A stretch of 64,000 bases of DNA, taken from contig CANGEV010000009.1 of the NCBI GenBank assembly GCA_947452995.1, positions 27,597-91,596 of the forward strand, given 5' to 3'. Each line of letters starts with the position of its first letter. Position 1 is the stretch's first letter. This document shows, one piece after another, positions 45,611-55,298 of the stretch. The notes under the pieces were generated by a model. That model worked only from the letters and a program-made list of their open reading frames with translations. It was not told the origin of the DNA and searched no databases. Made by a program: the position numbers and the translations under genes. The DNA is from Chitinophagales bacterium. GTDB taxonomy: Bacteria; Bacteroidota; Bacteroidia; Chitinophagales; CAIODY01.

Positions 45611-47137
45611 TTATTTCTTAGGGGCTTCCTTTTTCTTAATTCGTTCTAAGGCAGATTTTGCTTTCTGTTCTAGTCCATTTTTAAAATCGACATTTTTAGA
45701 ATCGATACAAGCTTGAAGGTACTTCTTTGCTTTTACGAAGTCGTTTTTATCTTCATAGATCAGTCCGAGGTTGAGGGCAGCACTCGCTTCAAACCATTGT
45801 GGCAAGCCGGCTCCGAGTAGCATTGCATTTTCGAAATACGGAATCGCTTTATCGGGTTGCCCCCATTCTTGATAAATTCTTCCAGCGCGATAGACAAATT
45901 CAGCTTGTTCCTTTTTCTGTTTAAATTCAGAAGATTTATGTCCGGCGAGTTCATTGATCGCTTTTTGATAGTATCCTCCATCGCATAATAAGCGTGCACG
46001 CAATAAAATAATGTTGGGTATGTCTTTGGCCTCTGCCTCACGCAAGGCTTGTCGGTCGGCATCGACTTCGGTATGACCAATCGTTTTCACGCGAGTCATG
46101 TTTTTTTTGAAGCCTTCATTATCACCTTTCAATACTCGACACCAGGCGATTTTCTGACAGGCATCTTTCAAGAAATTACGGCGGGACTTATCATTAAGAA
46201 AACGTTCGAAATAGACTTCTGCGTCGGTATCTAAGCGGCGCAACTTGCCCATTCCGGTGAGATAGTCGAGATAGACAAAAGGGGTATACGCCGCTCCCTT
46301 CGGTCGCGCGTTTAATACGGTTAAGCCTTCTTCATTATAATTATTCGCATAAGCCACAACAGTCGCTAAATAGGTATACAACAAATTATCCGGATGTTGT
46401 TGTTGCAAAGCTTTGGCTTCTGTCCAGGCTTTTTTCTTTTCATTCGACATGTAAAGCAGGCCATAAACGTAGATAAAGTCGAGCTCTTCGGCGCAGTAAA
46501 AGTTATTCCTTTTTACATACGCTTTCGCCTGATAGAGTTCGCGCATACCTTGTTCGAGGTTGCCTTCATAGCCCATCAAGTTGACTGCCCAACGATATTT
46601 CGCAGGAACGGTACCGATAAGGCAATGCATGAGGCCTAGCCCAATCAAGTTAGGAGCGAAAGATGGGAATTTGTGTTTATTGTCTTCTAGCTGACCATAG
46701 GCTTTTTGCACATGATAGCCGGCCGACATAAGTTCGCCCATTTTAGCTTGGCAGACGGCGAGCTCCAATTGCATTTGCGCCATGAGATACAGACGCAGAG
46801 GAGATTTTGCATCTGTCTTTTCGATACGTTCATAGTTCTTATCGAAATTATCCACTACGGTAGTAAAGTCGGCTTCTCGCTCTTCGATAAAAAAGCGCAT
46901 GAAGTTGGCGTTGTGACGGAGGTAGCCGTTGACTGCATTGTCTTTTTCAGCTTTCTCGAAGCTAGCTAGGGCAGCAGAGACATTGTTCAGACGGAGGCTG
47001 ATGATTTCAGCATAGACCTTTCTGGCAGCGGGTGTAAATTCGATGCTATTGCTGGCATGTACCTTGCCAAAAATAAGAATGCTCCCAATAAATATTGGAA
47101 GCATTTTTATAAAAATATTTAGCGGAGATAACCGCAT
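45611..47137 (-). CDS. Exported TPR protein
   Basis: 508 residues with an N-terminal signal (about 1-28, FIKMLPIFIGSILIFGKVHA). The body is helical with TPR-like pairs, clearest near the C-terminus (QAEFVYRAGRIYQEWGQPDKAIPYFENAMLLG and ALNLGLIYEDKNDFVKAKKYLQACID in outline). Relatives are conserved in Bacteroidota as proteins of unknown function. It stands between the zinc-ribbon protein gene (5 bases) and gatC (41 bases) in a compact minus-strand run. A scaffolding role in the periplasm is a guess. Confidence 0.78.
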   Translation of the reverse strand: MRLSPLNIFIKMLPIFIGSILIFGKVHASNSIEFTPAARKVYAEIISLRLNNVSAALASFEKAEKDNAVNGYLRHNANFMRFFIEEREADFTTVVDNFDKNYERIEKTDAKSPLRLYLMAQMQLELAVCQAKMGELMSAGYHVQKAYGQLEDNKHKFPSFAPNLIGLGLMHCLIGTVPAKYRWAVNLMGYEGNLEQGMRELYQAKAYVKRNNFYCAEELDFIYVYGLLYMSNEKKKAWTEAKALQQQHPDNLLYTYLATVVAYANNYNEEGLTVLNARPKGAAYTPFVYLDYLTGMGKLRRLDTDAEVYFERFLNDKSRRNFLKDACQKIAWCRVLKGDNEGFKKNMTRVKTIGHTEVDADRQALREAEAKDIPNIILLRARLLCDGGYYQKAINELAGHKSSEFKQKKEQAEFVYRAGRIYQEWGQPDKAIPYFENAMLLGAGLPQWFEASAALNLGLIYEDKNDFVKAKKYLQACIDSKNVDFKNGLEQKAKSALERIKKKEAPKK

Positions 47138-47141
47138 AAGC

Positions 47142-47882
47142 TTATTGAGCCAATGATTCGTCTACCAAAATACGACCGCAATGTTCGCACAAGATAACCT
47201 TACGGTGTTGGCGAATTTCGATCTGACGTTGCGGCGGGATACGGTTGAAGCAACCACCACAAGCATCACGTTGAATCGTTACAACAGCAAGACCATTTTT
47301 ATAGTTACGACGGATTTTGTCATAGCCCATTAATAAACGTTCTTCAATGCTTTTACGTGCTTCGTTTGCTTGTTCGTTTAATTCAAATTCTTCTGATTCA
47401 GTTTCAGAGATCACATTATCCAATTCAGACTTTTTCGTCTTCAAGAATTTTTCTTTATCCTTGATATTTTTTTGTGCTTCTTCTAGAGCAGTTTGTTTCG
47501 CACTTACAGTTTCAACATAATCCTTTGCACGTTTTTCATTCAACTGAGATTCCAACTTCGCCATTTCGATTTCTTTAGAAAGCGCATCGAATTCACGGTT
47601 GTTCTTAACGTTATCTTGTTGCTTTTCGTACTTCTTAACTTGTGCTTCAGCTTCTTTCTTTGCTGCCTTATAGTTAGCAATTACTTGTTCTGCGTCAGCC
47701 AAATCTTGTTCCAAATGGGCGATACGCGTTTTTAAACCTTCCAATTCATCCTCCAAATCTCTTACTTCCATCGGCAATTCGCCACGGATGGTTTTGATTT
47801 CGTTGATTTTTGCATCGATTTGTTGTAAAGTGAACAACGCGTGCAATTTTTCTTCAACGGGGATTTCTTTTTGAACAGCCAT
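47142..47882 (-). CDS. Coiled-coil protein with C-terminal C4 zinc ribbon
   Basis: 246 residues: a long antiparallel coiled coil (about 10-185) and a zinc ribbon with Cys208, Cys211, Cys232 and Cys235 (CGGCFNRIPP and CEHCGRIL). This is the CT398-like zinc ribbon domain family, widespread and often adjacent to nif3, as here (the start overlaps the nif3 stop by one base). In Chlamydia and other species a relative has been linked to secretion and sigma-54, but the general role is unresolved. Confidence 0.9.
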   Translation of the reverse strand: MAVQKEIPVEEKLHALFTLQQIDAKINEIKTIRGELPMEVRDLEDELEGLKTRIAHLEQDLADAEQVIANYKAAKKEAEAQVKKYEKQQDNVKNNREFDALSKEIEMAKLESQLNEKRAKDYVETVSAKQTALEEAQKNIKDKEKFLKTKKSELDNVISETESEEFELNEQANEARKSIEERLLMGYDKIRRNYKNGLAVVTIQRDACGGCFNRIPPQRQIEIRQHRKVILCEHCGRILVDESLAQ

Positions 47883-48982
47883 TATAGAAAATTTATAGGA
47901 TTAGTATTGATTGAGCTAATTTGGAGGGCGAAGATAGGAAATTTTTCTCTAATTATTCGCTCAAAAATAGCGGAAGTATATTGTTCACTCTCGAAATGCC
48001 CTATATCAGCCAAAAGTATTTGATTATCAGCATCAAAAAACTCGTGGTATTTGATATCTGCCGTCACATATACATCGGCCTTCGCACTTTTAGCATTTTC
48101 AATTAAGAAGCTACCCGAACCACCACAAAGTGCCACTTTTTGCACTTTTTTATTCCAAAATGGGGTATGTCGTAGTGTTTTTAGTTGAAAAACGTCCTTG
48201 ACATGCTCCAAAAAGCTTTTTTCGTCCATCGGTTCGGCGAGCATTCCAATTACGCCCAAGCCAACTTCGGCATACTCATTTTTTACCGGATGGATTTCAT
48301 AGGCGGGCGCTTCATACGGATGATTTGCTTGCATGGCTGCAATAACGGTGGCCAGGCGCGCATTATCGACCAATACCTCTACTTTCTCTTCCTTCTCGGT
48401 GTGTAAATCGCCCTTATTTCCAACGAAGGGTTGCGCATTTTCATTTGCGCGAAAGCGTCCCTCACCGATACTACTAAAACTACAGCTATCGTAATTACCA
48501 ATCTGACCAGCACCAGCAGCAGCGAGTGCTTCGCGGAGGGCATCTGCACTTGCTTTAGGAATATAGGTCACCAATTTATTCAAATGACCACTTTCTGCCT
48601 TTAATATGCGTGTGTCGGTCAATCCTAAACGATTGGCCATTTCGAAGCTCACGCCACCCTTTACCTTATCAAGATTTGTATGACAGGCATAGATGGCTAT
48701 TTTATTTTCGATCGCCTTTAATAAGGTACGCTCCACGTAGTTCTTTCCTGTGAAGGATTTCAAGCCCTTGAACACAATGGGATGATGGGCAATAATTAAA
48801 TTGCAATCCTTCGCAATCGCCTCGTCGATTACTGCTTCGGTACAATCCAATGTCAGCAAAGCGCCATGGATAGGCATTTCTGGCCGACCGTATAGTAAGC
48901 CGCTGTTATCATACGACTCTTGATAAATACGTGGTGCGAAGTTTTCAATCACCTGAATAATATCGCGGAGTAAAACTGACAT
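47882..48982 (-). CDS. Nif3-like dinuclear metal-centre hexameric protein
   Basis: 366 residues, the long Nif3 form (YqfO type). Metal-site His residues are in IIAHHPIVFKGLK and YACHTNLDKVKGGVS, with the C-terminal DIKYHEFFDA and IGHFESEQYTS motifs. A PII-like insert (about 135-240, LVTYIPKASADALREALAAAGAG) divides the two halves, as in the long form. Proposed roles include GTP cyclohydrolase-like or general metal-dependent hydrolase activity; the true function is unsettled. It lies 11 bases after prfB and overlaps the zinc ribbon gene by one base. Confidence 0.92.
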   Translation of the reverse strand: MSVLLRDIIQVIENFAPRIYQESYDNSGLLYGRPEMPIHGALLTLDCTEAVIDEAIAKDCNLIIAHHPIVFKGLKSFTGKNYVERTLLKAIENKIAIYACHTNLDKVKGGVSFEMANRLGLTDTRILKAESGHLNKLVTYIPKASADALREALAAAGAGQIGNYDSCSFSSIGEGRFRANENAQPFVGNKGDLHTEKEEKVEVLVDNARLATVIAAMQANHPYEAPAYEIHPVKNEYAEVGLGVIGMLAEPMDEKSFLEHVKDVFQLKTLRHTPFWNKKVQKVALCGGSGSFLIENAKSAKADVYVTADIKYHEFFDADNQILLADIGHFESEQYTSAIFERIIREKFPIFALQISSINTNPINFL

Positions 48983-48993
48983 GAGGCTTTAGT

Positions 48994-50086
48994 TTAATTT
49001 TGATCAGGGACATCCATCATCAAAAATGCTTTGATGAATCCGTCGAGTTCGCCATCCAGAACGGGTTGTACGTTGCCAACTTCGTAATCAGTGCGATGAT
49101 CTTTGATAAGCTTGTACGGATGCAATACGTAGGAACGAATCTGCGAGCCCCACTCTATTTTCTTTTTAGTAGAGTTGAGTTTATCACGTTCTTCGTTACG
49201 TTTGCGCATTTCCAATTCGTACAATTGGCTCTTCAACATCTTCATGGCGCGTTCGCGGTTGCCCATTTGAGAACGTTCTACCTGACAGACCACGACGATA
49301 CCGGTTGGTTTGTGGGTAAGCTGCACTTTCGTTTCGACTTTATTGACGTTCTGACCGCCGGCGCCACCGCTTCGCGAGGTTTGCAGCTCGACGTCGGCTT
49401 CGTTGACTTCGATTTCGATGGTATCATCCACCATTGGGTAGACGAATACGGAGACGAAAGAGGTATGGCGACGCGCGTTGGAGTCGAACGGCGAGATGCG
49501 AACCAATCGGTGCACCCCACTTTCTCCTTTCAAAAATCCATAGGCGAATTCACCTTCGATTTCGAGGGTCACCGATTTGACGCCGGCGACATCTCCATCT
49601 TGAATGTCTGCTTCTGTAATTTTATATCCTTTTTGTTCAGCAAAGCGCAAATACATCCGCATCAACATAGAAGCCCAATCACAGCTCTCGGTACCACCCG
49701 CACCAGCATTGATGGTGAGCACACAGCCCATGGCATCTTCTTCTTTGTCGAGCGTTGCTTTAAACTGTAGATCCTCAATGGCTGCAAGTGCCTTTTGATA
49801 GGATGTTTCCACCTCTTCTTCTGTCACATCACCGGCTTGTTGAAACTCATACAAAACCGCTACGTCATCCACAGCACTTTGTGTTTGCTTGTAGGCGTTA
49901 ATCCAGAAAAGCTCTGTTTTAATTGATTTCATGATGCCTTCTGCACGCTTAGCATCCGACCAAAAGTCGGGTGCTAAGGTGAGGGCTTCTTCTTGACGAT
50001 GTTTATCGACGCGATTGTCGATGTCAAAGAAACCGCTTTAAAGCCGCGGTGCGCTCCTGTATAGTATTCAGGTTATCTGCTGTCAT
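48994..50086 (-). CDS. prfB: Peptide chain release factor 2, made by programmed +1 frameshift
   Basis: The gene starts at ATG 50086, six bases after the acyl-CoA dehydrogenase stop. It reads 20 codons ([20 protein letters not shown]), meets TGA at 50026-50024, and continues in the +1 frame from GAC at 50025 to the stop at 48994. The full product is 363 residues, the normal RF2 length. The second frame begins [15 protein letters not shown], which matches the usual RF2 N-terminus, so the shift is real and not a gene defect. The stop-codon-recognition tripeptide SPF (RISPFDSN) and the catalytic GGQ ([11 protein letters not shown]) are intact. RF2 ends translation at UGA and UAA; low RF2 lets the ribosome shift and make more. 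Confidence 0.96.
50023..50029 (-). promoter_or_regulatory. RF2 autoregulatory frameshift site (CTTTGAC)
   Basis: CTT TGA C on the minus strand: slippery CTT followed by the in-frame UGA and C, the poor termination context conserved in prfB genes. A purine-rich AAAGCGG lies 3 bases upstream; the strong Shine-Dalgarno stimulator of E. coli (AGGGGG) is absent. Confidence 0.95.
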
Positions 50087-50092
50087 TAAAAA

Positions 50093-51271
50093 TTATTTAA
50101 ACGCGTTGATACCCGTTACATCCATACCTGTGATTAGCAAGTGGATATCGTGTGTACCTTCATACGTTACTACTGATTCAAGGTTCATCATATGGCGCAT
50201 GATACTGAATTCGCCGGTGATACCCATACCGCCGTGGATTTGACGAGCTTCACGCGCTACGTTCAAGGCCAATTCTACGCTATTACGTTTTGCCATGGAA
50301 ATCTGTGCTGGCGTAGCACGGTTTTCATTTTTCAAGGTACCCAAACGCCACATCAACAATTGTGCTTTCGTGATTTCTGTGATCATTTCAGCCAATTTCT
50401 TTTGTGTCAATTGGAATCCTGCGATAGGCTTGCCAAACTGTACGCGATCTTTTGCATAACGCAAAGCAGAATCGTAACAGTCGAGCGCAGCACCTAAAGC
50501 ACCCCACGCGATACCATAACGTGCAGAGCTCAAACAACCTAATGGTCCTTTCAAGCCTTTCACATTCGGTAAGATATTTTCTTTCGGAACTTTTACATTA
50601 TCGAATACCAATTCACCGGTAGCAGAAGCGCGTAAGCTCCACTTGCCATGCGTTTCAGGCGTTGTAAAGCCTTCCATTCCGCGTTCTACAATAAGGCCTT
50701 GGATTTCACCTGCTTCGTTTTTAGCCCAAACGACTGCCACTTGTGCAAATGGCGCGTTAGAGATCCACATCTTCGCACCATTCAAAATCACGTGATCACC
50801 CGCATCTTTAAAGTTGGTAACCATAGCGCCTGGATCGGAGCCGTGGTTTGGTTCTGTCAAACCGAAACAGCCTAACCATTCACCAGAAGCAAGTTTTGGT
50901 AAATACTTACGACGTTGCTCTTCAGAGCCATACGCATAGATAGGATACATTACCAAAGAACCTTGTACAGAGGCTGTTGAGCGGATACCACTATCGCAAC
51001 GTTCTAATTCCATCATCATCAAACCGTATGAGATTTGATCTAATCCGCCTCCACCGTATTCCACAGGGATCGTCGGACCAAAGCAACCCATTTCGCCTAA
51101 GCGTTTTACCAAATGTTGTGGGAACTTTGCCTGTTGTGCATAATCTTCAATGATCGGACTGATTTCTGCTTTTACGAAATCGCGAACGGATTGACGAATG
51201 AGCTTATGCTCTTCGGTCAACAATTCATCCATCAAATAATAATCGTGGTATTGAAATTTATCGGTGTACAT
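50093..51271 (-). CDS. Acyl-CoA dehydrogenase, glutaryl-CoA dehydrogenase-like
   Basis: 392 residues, FAD flavoenzyme. Seen: LLTEEHKLIRQSVRDFVKAEI, DSGIRSTASVQGSLVMYPI, WLGCFGLTEPNHGSDPGAM (FAD/substrate site), KMWISNAPFAQVAVVWAK and the catalytic Glu in VVTYEGTHDIHLLI. The RSTASVQG and YEGTHDIHxLITG motifs are those of glutaryl-CoA dehydrogenases, which oxidise and decarboxylate glutaryl-CoA to crotonyl-CoA in lysine and tryptophan breakdown. The closeness to prfB is probably only operon packing. Confidence 0.9.
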   Translation of the reverse strand: MYTDKFQYHDYYLMDELLTEEHKLIRQSVRDFVKAEISPIIEDYAQQAKFPQHLVKRLGEMGCFGPTIPVEYGGGGLDQISYGLMMMELERCDSGIRSTASVQGSLVMYPIYAYGSEEQRRKYLPKLASGEWLGCFGLTEPNHGSDPGAMVTNFKDAGDHVILNGAKMWISNAPFAQVAVVWAKNEAGEIQGLIVERGMEGFTTPETHGKWSLRASATGELVFDNVKVPKENILPNVKGLKGPLGCLSSARYGIAWGALGAALDCYDSALRYAKDRVQFGKPIAGFQLTQKKLAEMITEITKAQLLMWRLGTLKNENRATPAQISMAKRNSVELALNVAREARQIHGGMGITGEFSIMRHMMNLESVVTYEGTHDIHLLITGMDVTGINAFK

Positions 51272-51290
51272 AGTAAATGAATTTAATAGA

Positions 51291-52652
51291 TTATTCAGCT
51301 AAGTATTTAAAGAAATAAGGAATGGTTTCGATGCCTTTGAAGTAATTGAAAACATGATAATGTTCGTTCGGCGAGTGCAAAGCATCGCTATCGAGGCCAA
51401 AGCCCATTAATACCGTTTTCAATCCAAGTACTTCTTCAAACAAGGCTACGATAGGAATAGAGCCACCTCCACGTGTTGGGATCGGCGCCTTACCGAAGGT
51501 TGTTTCGATGGCACGATGTGCTGCTTTATAAGCTTTAGAATCTGTTGGAGTAACAACCGGTTCACCACCGTGGTGGGCAGTCACTTTTACTTTAACCGTA
51601 TTCGGCGCAATTGTTTCGAAGTGCTTCGTGAACAAAGCAGCGATTTCATCTGAGTTTTGATTTGGCACTAGGCGCATAGAGATTTTCGCGAAGGCTTTAG
51701 ACGGCAAAACCGTTTTAGCTCCTTCTCCTGTATAACCACCCCAGATACCATTTAGTTCTAAGGTAGGACGGATTCCTGTGCGTTCGATGCTGCTATAGCC
51801 TTTCTCTCCCCACAATGATTCAACACCTAGATCTTTTGCATATTCTGCATCATCCCAAGGTGTCTTCGCCATTTCAGCGCGTTCTTCTGCAGAAAGATTC
51901 ACTACTTTATCATAAAAACCTTGAACGGTGATATGATTATTTTCATCATGGCAAGAAGCGATCATTTTAGCCAAAACAGTGATTGGGTTGGCAACTGCGC
52001 CCCCATATACACCACTATGTAAATCGCGATTAGGGCCAGTCACTTCCACTTCCATATAAGCCAAGCCACGCAAACCAACTTCGATAGAAGGGTTTTCCAT
52101 AGAAAGCATAGAAGTATCTGAAACCAATACTAGATCGGATTTTAAACGCTCTTTATTTTCACGAAGGAAGGTACCCAAATTGCTGCTACCTACTTCTTCT
52201 TCTCCTTCGATCATGAATTTTAGGTTGCAGGTCATCGTATTCGTACGCATCATCGTTTCGAATGCTTTCACATGCATGTAGAACTGTCCTTTATCGTCGG
52301 CGCTACCGCGAGCGTAGATTTTTCCATCGCGGATGGTAGGCTCGAACGGAGGCGTATGCCACAATTCTAATGGATCGGCAGGTTGAACGTCGTAGTGACC
52401 ATAAACCAAAACGGTAGGCCAAGTGGCATTCATTATTTTTTCACCGTAAACAATTGGATGTCCGGCTGTCTTACAAATTTCAACTTTATCAGCACCTGCT
52501 TCACGAAGACGAGCAGCTACTTCTTCGGCACAACGTTCTGTGTCGGCGTTAAAACGGCTGTCGGCACTTACAGATGGGATGCGCAACAAATCCATCAATT
52601 CATTGAGGAAACGATCTTTGTTTTCCTCTTGATAATTTTTCCAAGCTTCCAT
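51291..52652 (-). CDS. M20 family dipeptidase
   Basis: 453 residues. Zinc ligands and catalytic residues of the M20A/carnosinase-like group are seen: VYGHYDVQPADP (His, Asp), YARGSADDKGQFYMH (bridging Asp), IEGEEEVGSSN (catalytic Glu pair) and LVLVSDTS. The dimerisation domain sits in the middle (about 195-350, beginning GLRGLAYMEVEVTGPNRDLHSGVYGG in outline). It splits dipeptides with a wide specificity in the cytoplasm. A TACCTTTA promoter-like box lies at 52682-52675, 23 bases before the ATG; asnS is divergent. Confidence 0.92.
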   Translation of the reverse strand: MEAWKNYQEENKDRFLNELMDLLRIPSVSADSRFNADTERCAEEVAARLREAGADKVEICKTAGHPIVYGEKIMNATWPTVLVYGHYDVQPADPLELWHTPPFEPTIRDGKIYARGSADDKGQFYMHVKAFETMMRTNTMTCNLKFMIEGEEEVGSSNLGTFLRENKERLKSDLVLVSDTSMLSMENPSIEVGLRGLAYMEVEVTGPNRDLHSGVYGGAVANPITVLAKMIASCHDENNHITVQGFYDKVVNLSAEERAEMAKTPWDDAEYAKDLGVESLWGEKGYSSIERTGIRPTLELNGIWGGYTGEGAKTVLPSKAFAKISMRLVPNQNSDEIAALFTKHFETIAPNTVKVKVTAHHGGEPVVTPTDSKAYKAAHRAIETTFGKAPIPTRGGGSIPIVALFEEVLGLKTVLMGFGLDSDALHSPNEHYHVFNYFKGIETIPYFFKYLAE

Positions 52653-52709
52653 TTTAGTGGGTATTTTAGAGGGCTAAAGGTAGCAAATTTCTCCCTTTTT
52701 TGAAGGAAT

Positions 52710-52743
52710 TTTGGGCAAAGCTTGTGCTTTTGTCTTACTTTTG
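52710..52743 (+). promoter_or_regulatory. Promoter of asnS
   Basis: TTTG at 52710-52713 and a perfect -7 box TACTTTTG at 52736-52743, 22 bases apart. The leader would be about 20 bases. The divergent dipeptidase promoter box starts about 28 bases away on the other strand. Confidence 0.55.
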
Positions 52744-52770
52744 CAATCTTGTTTAAATTTTTAAGTGATT

Positions 52771-54207
52771 ATGGCTAAAAGAACTAAAATCAAAGACATT
52801 CTGGCTTCCGAGCAGCACGATTATCAAACGACCGTTATGGGATGGGTACGTACTTTCCGTAATAATCAATTCATCGCGCTCAATGACGGCAGCACTAATG
52901 CAAATTTGCAGATCGTCGTTGATTTTAATACGATGGAGGAAGCGACTTTAAAGCGCATTACTACCGGAGCCGCGCTTTCAATATCTGGGAAGATTGTTCC
53001 ATCGCAAGGCAAAGGTCAGAAATATGAAATGATTTGTGAGCAGCTTGAAATCTTAGGCGATTGCGATGCGGAGAAATTTCCTTTACAGCCGAAAAAACAT
53101 TCTTTAGAATTCCTCCGCGAAATCGCGCATTTGCGTTTCCGTACAAATACCTTCGGGGCGATCAACCGTGTTCGTAATACCCTATCATACGCTATCCATG
53201 AATATTTTCAAAGTCGTGGCTTTGTATATCTACATACGCCGGTAATCACGGCTTCAGATGCAGAAGGTGCCGGACAAATGTTTAGCGTTTCAATCCTCGA
53301 CAAAAACAATCCGCCACGTAACGAAGACGGAAGTATCAACTACAAAGAAGACTTTTTTGGAAGAGCGACGAACCTTACTGTTTCAGGGCAGTTGGAAGCA
53401 GAGCTAGGTGCGATGGCTTTGAGTGAAGTATATACCTTCGGACCAACATTCCGTGCGGAGAATTCGAATACAACGCGCCACTTGGCGGAGTTCTGGATGA
53501 TCGAGCCGGAAGTTGCTTTCAATGATTTGAATGACAACATGGATTTGGCAGAAGGCTTATTGAAGTTTTGTATTGAGCAGGCGATGAGCAAAAATGCAGA
53601 CGACCTAGCCTTTTTGGATCAACGTTTAGCGGAAGAAGAGAAGCAAAAGCCAATGAACGAACGCAGTGAAATGGGCTTATTGGAGAGCTTGCAGTTTGTG
53701 GCTAACAACGAATTTGTGCGTTTGACCTATACAGAGGCGATTGATATTTTACGCGAGTCGACACCGAATAAGAAAAAGAAATTTGCCTATCCTGTAGATG
53801 CGTGGGGTGTAGATTTACAAAGTGAACATGAGCGTTATTTAGTAGAAAAGCATTTCAAGCGTCCTGTTATTTTAACGGATTATCCAAAAGACATTAAAGC
53901 GTTTTATATGCGCATGAATGTAGATGGTAAGACGGTACGTGCGATGGATATTTTGTTCCCGGGCATCGGCGAGATCGTTGGTGGCAGCCAGCGTGAAGAG
54001 CGTTTACATTTGTTAGAGCAACGCATGGAAGAGATGCATATCCCTACCGAAGAAATGTACTGGTATTTGGATACGCGTCGTTTTGGTACTTGTCCGCATG
54101 CCGGCTTTGGCTTAGGCTTCGAGCGTTTGGTATTATTCGTTACAGGTATGGGAAATATCCGCGACGTGATTCCATTCCCACGTTATCCGAAAAACGCAGC
54201 GTTTTAA
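52771..54207 (+). CDS. asnS: Asparaginyl-tRNA synthetase
   Basis: 478 residues from ATG 52771 ([20 protein letters not shown]); a GTG two codons upstream is unlikely. N-terminal OB-fold anticodon domain (about 18-105) and class II catalytic core. Motif 2 is in [25 protein letters not shown] and motif 3 in [15 protein letters not shown]. The AsnRS type is marked by the extended insert around 275-300 and [17 protein letters not shown]. It charges tRNA(Asn) directly. Transcribed alone from a good promoter. Confidence 0.96.
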   Translation: MAKRTKIKDILASEQHDYQTTVMGWVRTFRNNQFIALNDGSTNANLQIVVDFNTMEEATLKRITTGAALSISGKIVPSQGKGQKYEMICEQLEILGDCDAEKFPLQPKKHSLEFLREIAHLRFRTNTFGAINRVRNTLSYAIHEYFQSRGFVYLHTPVITASDAEGAGQMFSVSILDKNNPPRNEDGSINYKEDFFGRATNLTVSGQLEAELGAMALSEVYTFGPTFRAENSNTTRHLAEFWMIEPEVAFNDLNDNMDLAEGLLKFCIEQAMSKNADDLAFLDQRLAEEEKQKPMNERSEMGLLESLQFVANNEFVRLTYTEAIDILRESTPNKKKKFAYPVDAWGVDLQSEHERYLVEKHFKRPVILTDYPKDIKAFYMRMNVDGKTVRAMDILFPGIGEIVGGSQREERLHLLEQRMEEMHIPTEEMYWYLDTRRFGTCPHAGFGLGFERLVLFVTGMGNIRDVIPFPRYPKNAAF

Positions 54208-54244
54208 TTATGAATTATATATGATGAATTATGAATTATGAATT
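54208..54244 (+). repeat. AT-rich short tandem repeat (ATGAATT units)
   Basis: After asnS the sequence repeats ATGAATT or close variants several times (TGAATTAT, TGATGAATTATGAATTATGAATT). Such AATTATG-type tracts are common between Bacteroidota genes. A related tract (AATTCTTA units) stands at 55273-55298 on the other side of the BRO-N gene. Confidence 0.6.
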
Positions 54245-54245
54245 G

Positions 54246-54268
54246 ACTTGTTCTGAAAAACAAGTTTT
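54246..54268 (+). terminator. Weak hairpin terminator after asnS
   Basis: ACTTGTT (54246-54252) pairs with AACAAGT (54259-54265) around a six-base loop, followed by TTT. The stem is short, so termination is plausible but not certain. Confidence 0.45.
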
Positions 54269-54390
54269 AAATGTATTAACATAATGATTCTTAATTATAG
54301 CCTATACCGTTCATCGGGTACTTCCTTTATTTCCAATAAATATTTATTTTTTTTGCATTTTGGTATTTGAATTCCCTTTAATTTGGGCGC

Positions 54391-55224
54391 ATGAATGATA
54401 TTAAGCTTTTTGAGCATAGACAAGTGCGTAGTCAATACGATGCCGAACAGGAAATTTGGTATTTTAGTATTGTGGATATAGTAGGAATACTAACGGAGCA
54501 ACCGTCCGTTGATAGAGCCCGTAATTACTGGAAGGTGTTGAAAAGCCGACTTTTAAAAGAAGGGAATGAATCGGTTACAAATTGTAACCAGTTGAAATTG
54601 CCCGCTGAAGATGGTAAATTAAGAATTACTGACGTAGGTACCGTTGAACAAATTTTCAGGATCATTCAATCCATTCCGTCGCCGAAAGCAGAACCATTCA
54701 AACAATGGCTTGCAAAGGTTGGCTATGAACGACTGCAAGAAATACAAGATCCGAGTTTGAGTATGGATCGGGCACGTGAAAATTGGCAGAAAATGGGGCG
54801 TAGTGAAAAATGGATTCAGCAACGAATGACCGGACAAGAAACGCGTAACAAGCTAACTGACTATTGGAAAGAAAATGGTGTAACAGAAAAAGATGAATTT
54901 GCATTATTAACAAATATCATACATCAAGAATGGACTGGCATAAGTGTTCAAAAGCACAAGGAAATCAAAGGACTTGAATCGCAGAATTTGCGCGACCATA
55001 TGAGTGAAGCTGAACTACTATTTACTGCGTTAGCAGAGCTCTCAACAAGACAAATTGCTGAAGCAGAGGTAGCAAAAGGATTAAATAAAAATGCGCAAGC
55101 GAGTAAAAAAGGAGGGGCTATTGCCAAAAATGCCAGGAAAGCCTTAGAAGCTAAAACAGGAAAAAATGTTATTACCGGAGAGAATTTCTTAGCACCCTCA
55201 AAAACAAAGAAAAAATTGCGTTGA
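54391..55224 (+). CDS. BRO-N/antirepressor-like protein
   Basis: 277 residues. The N-terminal BRO-N (baculovirus repeated ORF) DNA-binding-type domain is seen in LFEHRQVRSQYDAEQEIWYFSIVDIVGILTEQPSVDRARNYWKVLKSRL in outline. It is followed by LRITDVGTVEQIFRIIQSIPSPKAEPFKQWLAKVGYERL, a DinB-free helical part, and a basic tail (KTKKKLR). Relatives occur as phage antirepressors and as orphan chromosomal genes spread by transfer. No phage genes surround it. Short AT-rich repeats lie on both sides, hinting at insertion between asnS and the OmpA-type gene. A TTTG at 54352-54355 and TTAATTTG at 54378-54385 form a possible promoter 5 bases from the ATG. The function is unknown. Confidence 0.82.
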   Translation: MNDIKLFEHRQVRSQYDAEQEIWYFSIVDIVGILTEQPSVDRARNYWKVLKSRLLKEGNESVTNCNQLKLPAEDGKLRITDVGTVEQIFRIIQSIPSPKAEPFKQWLAKVGYERLQEIQDPSLSMDRARENWQKMGRSEKWIQQRMTGQETRNKLTDYWKENGVTEKDEFALLTNIIHQEWTGISVQKHKEIKGLESQNLRDHMSEAELLFTALAELSTRQIAEAEVAKGLNKNAQASKKGGAIAKNARKALEAKTGKNVITGENFLAPSKTKKKLR

Positions 55225-55272
55225 TAAATTTTACTTAAAAGGCAGAAAGATTCACCTCAATCAGGCAAGGAC

Positions 55273-55298
55273 AATTCTTAATTCTTAATTTAGAATTA
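55273..55298 (-). repeat. AT-rich short repeat (AATTCTTA units)
   Basis: AATTCTTAATTCTTAATT then TAGAATTA, a small direct and partly inverted repeat just before the end of the OmpA-type gene. Together with 54208-54244 it brackets the BRO-N gene. Confidence 0.55.

Noticed and set aside
49000..49770. Long plus-strand reading frame of 256 codons opposite prfB
   Set aside because: It is the mirror of a highly conserved gene, has no domain and no start context, and arises from the GC-rich codon pattern of prfB.
50023..50086. Disrupted prfB (frameshift mutation)
   Set aside because: The CTTTGAC context and the intact +1 frame are those of programmed RF2 frameshifting.
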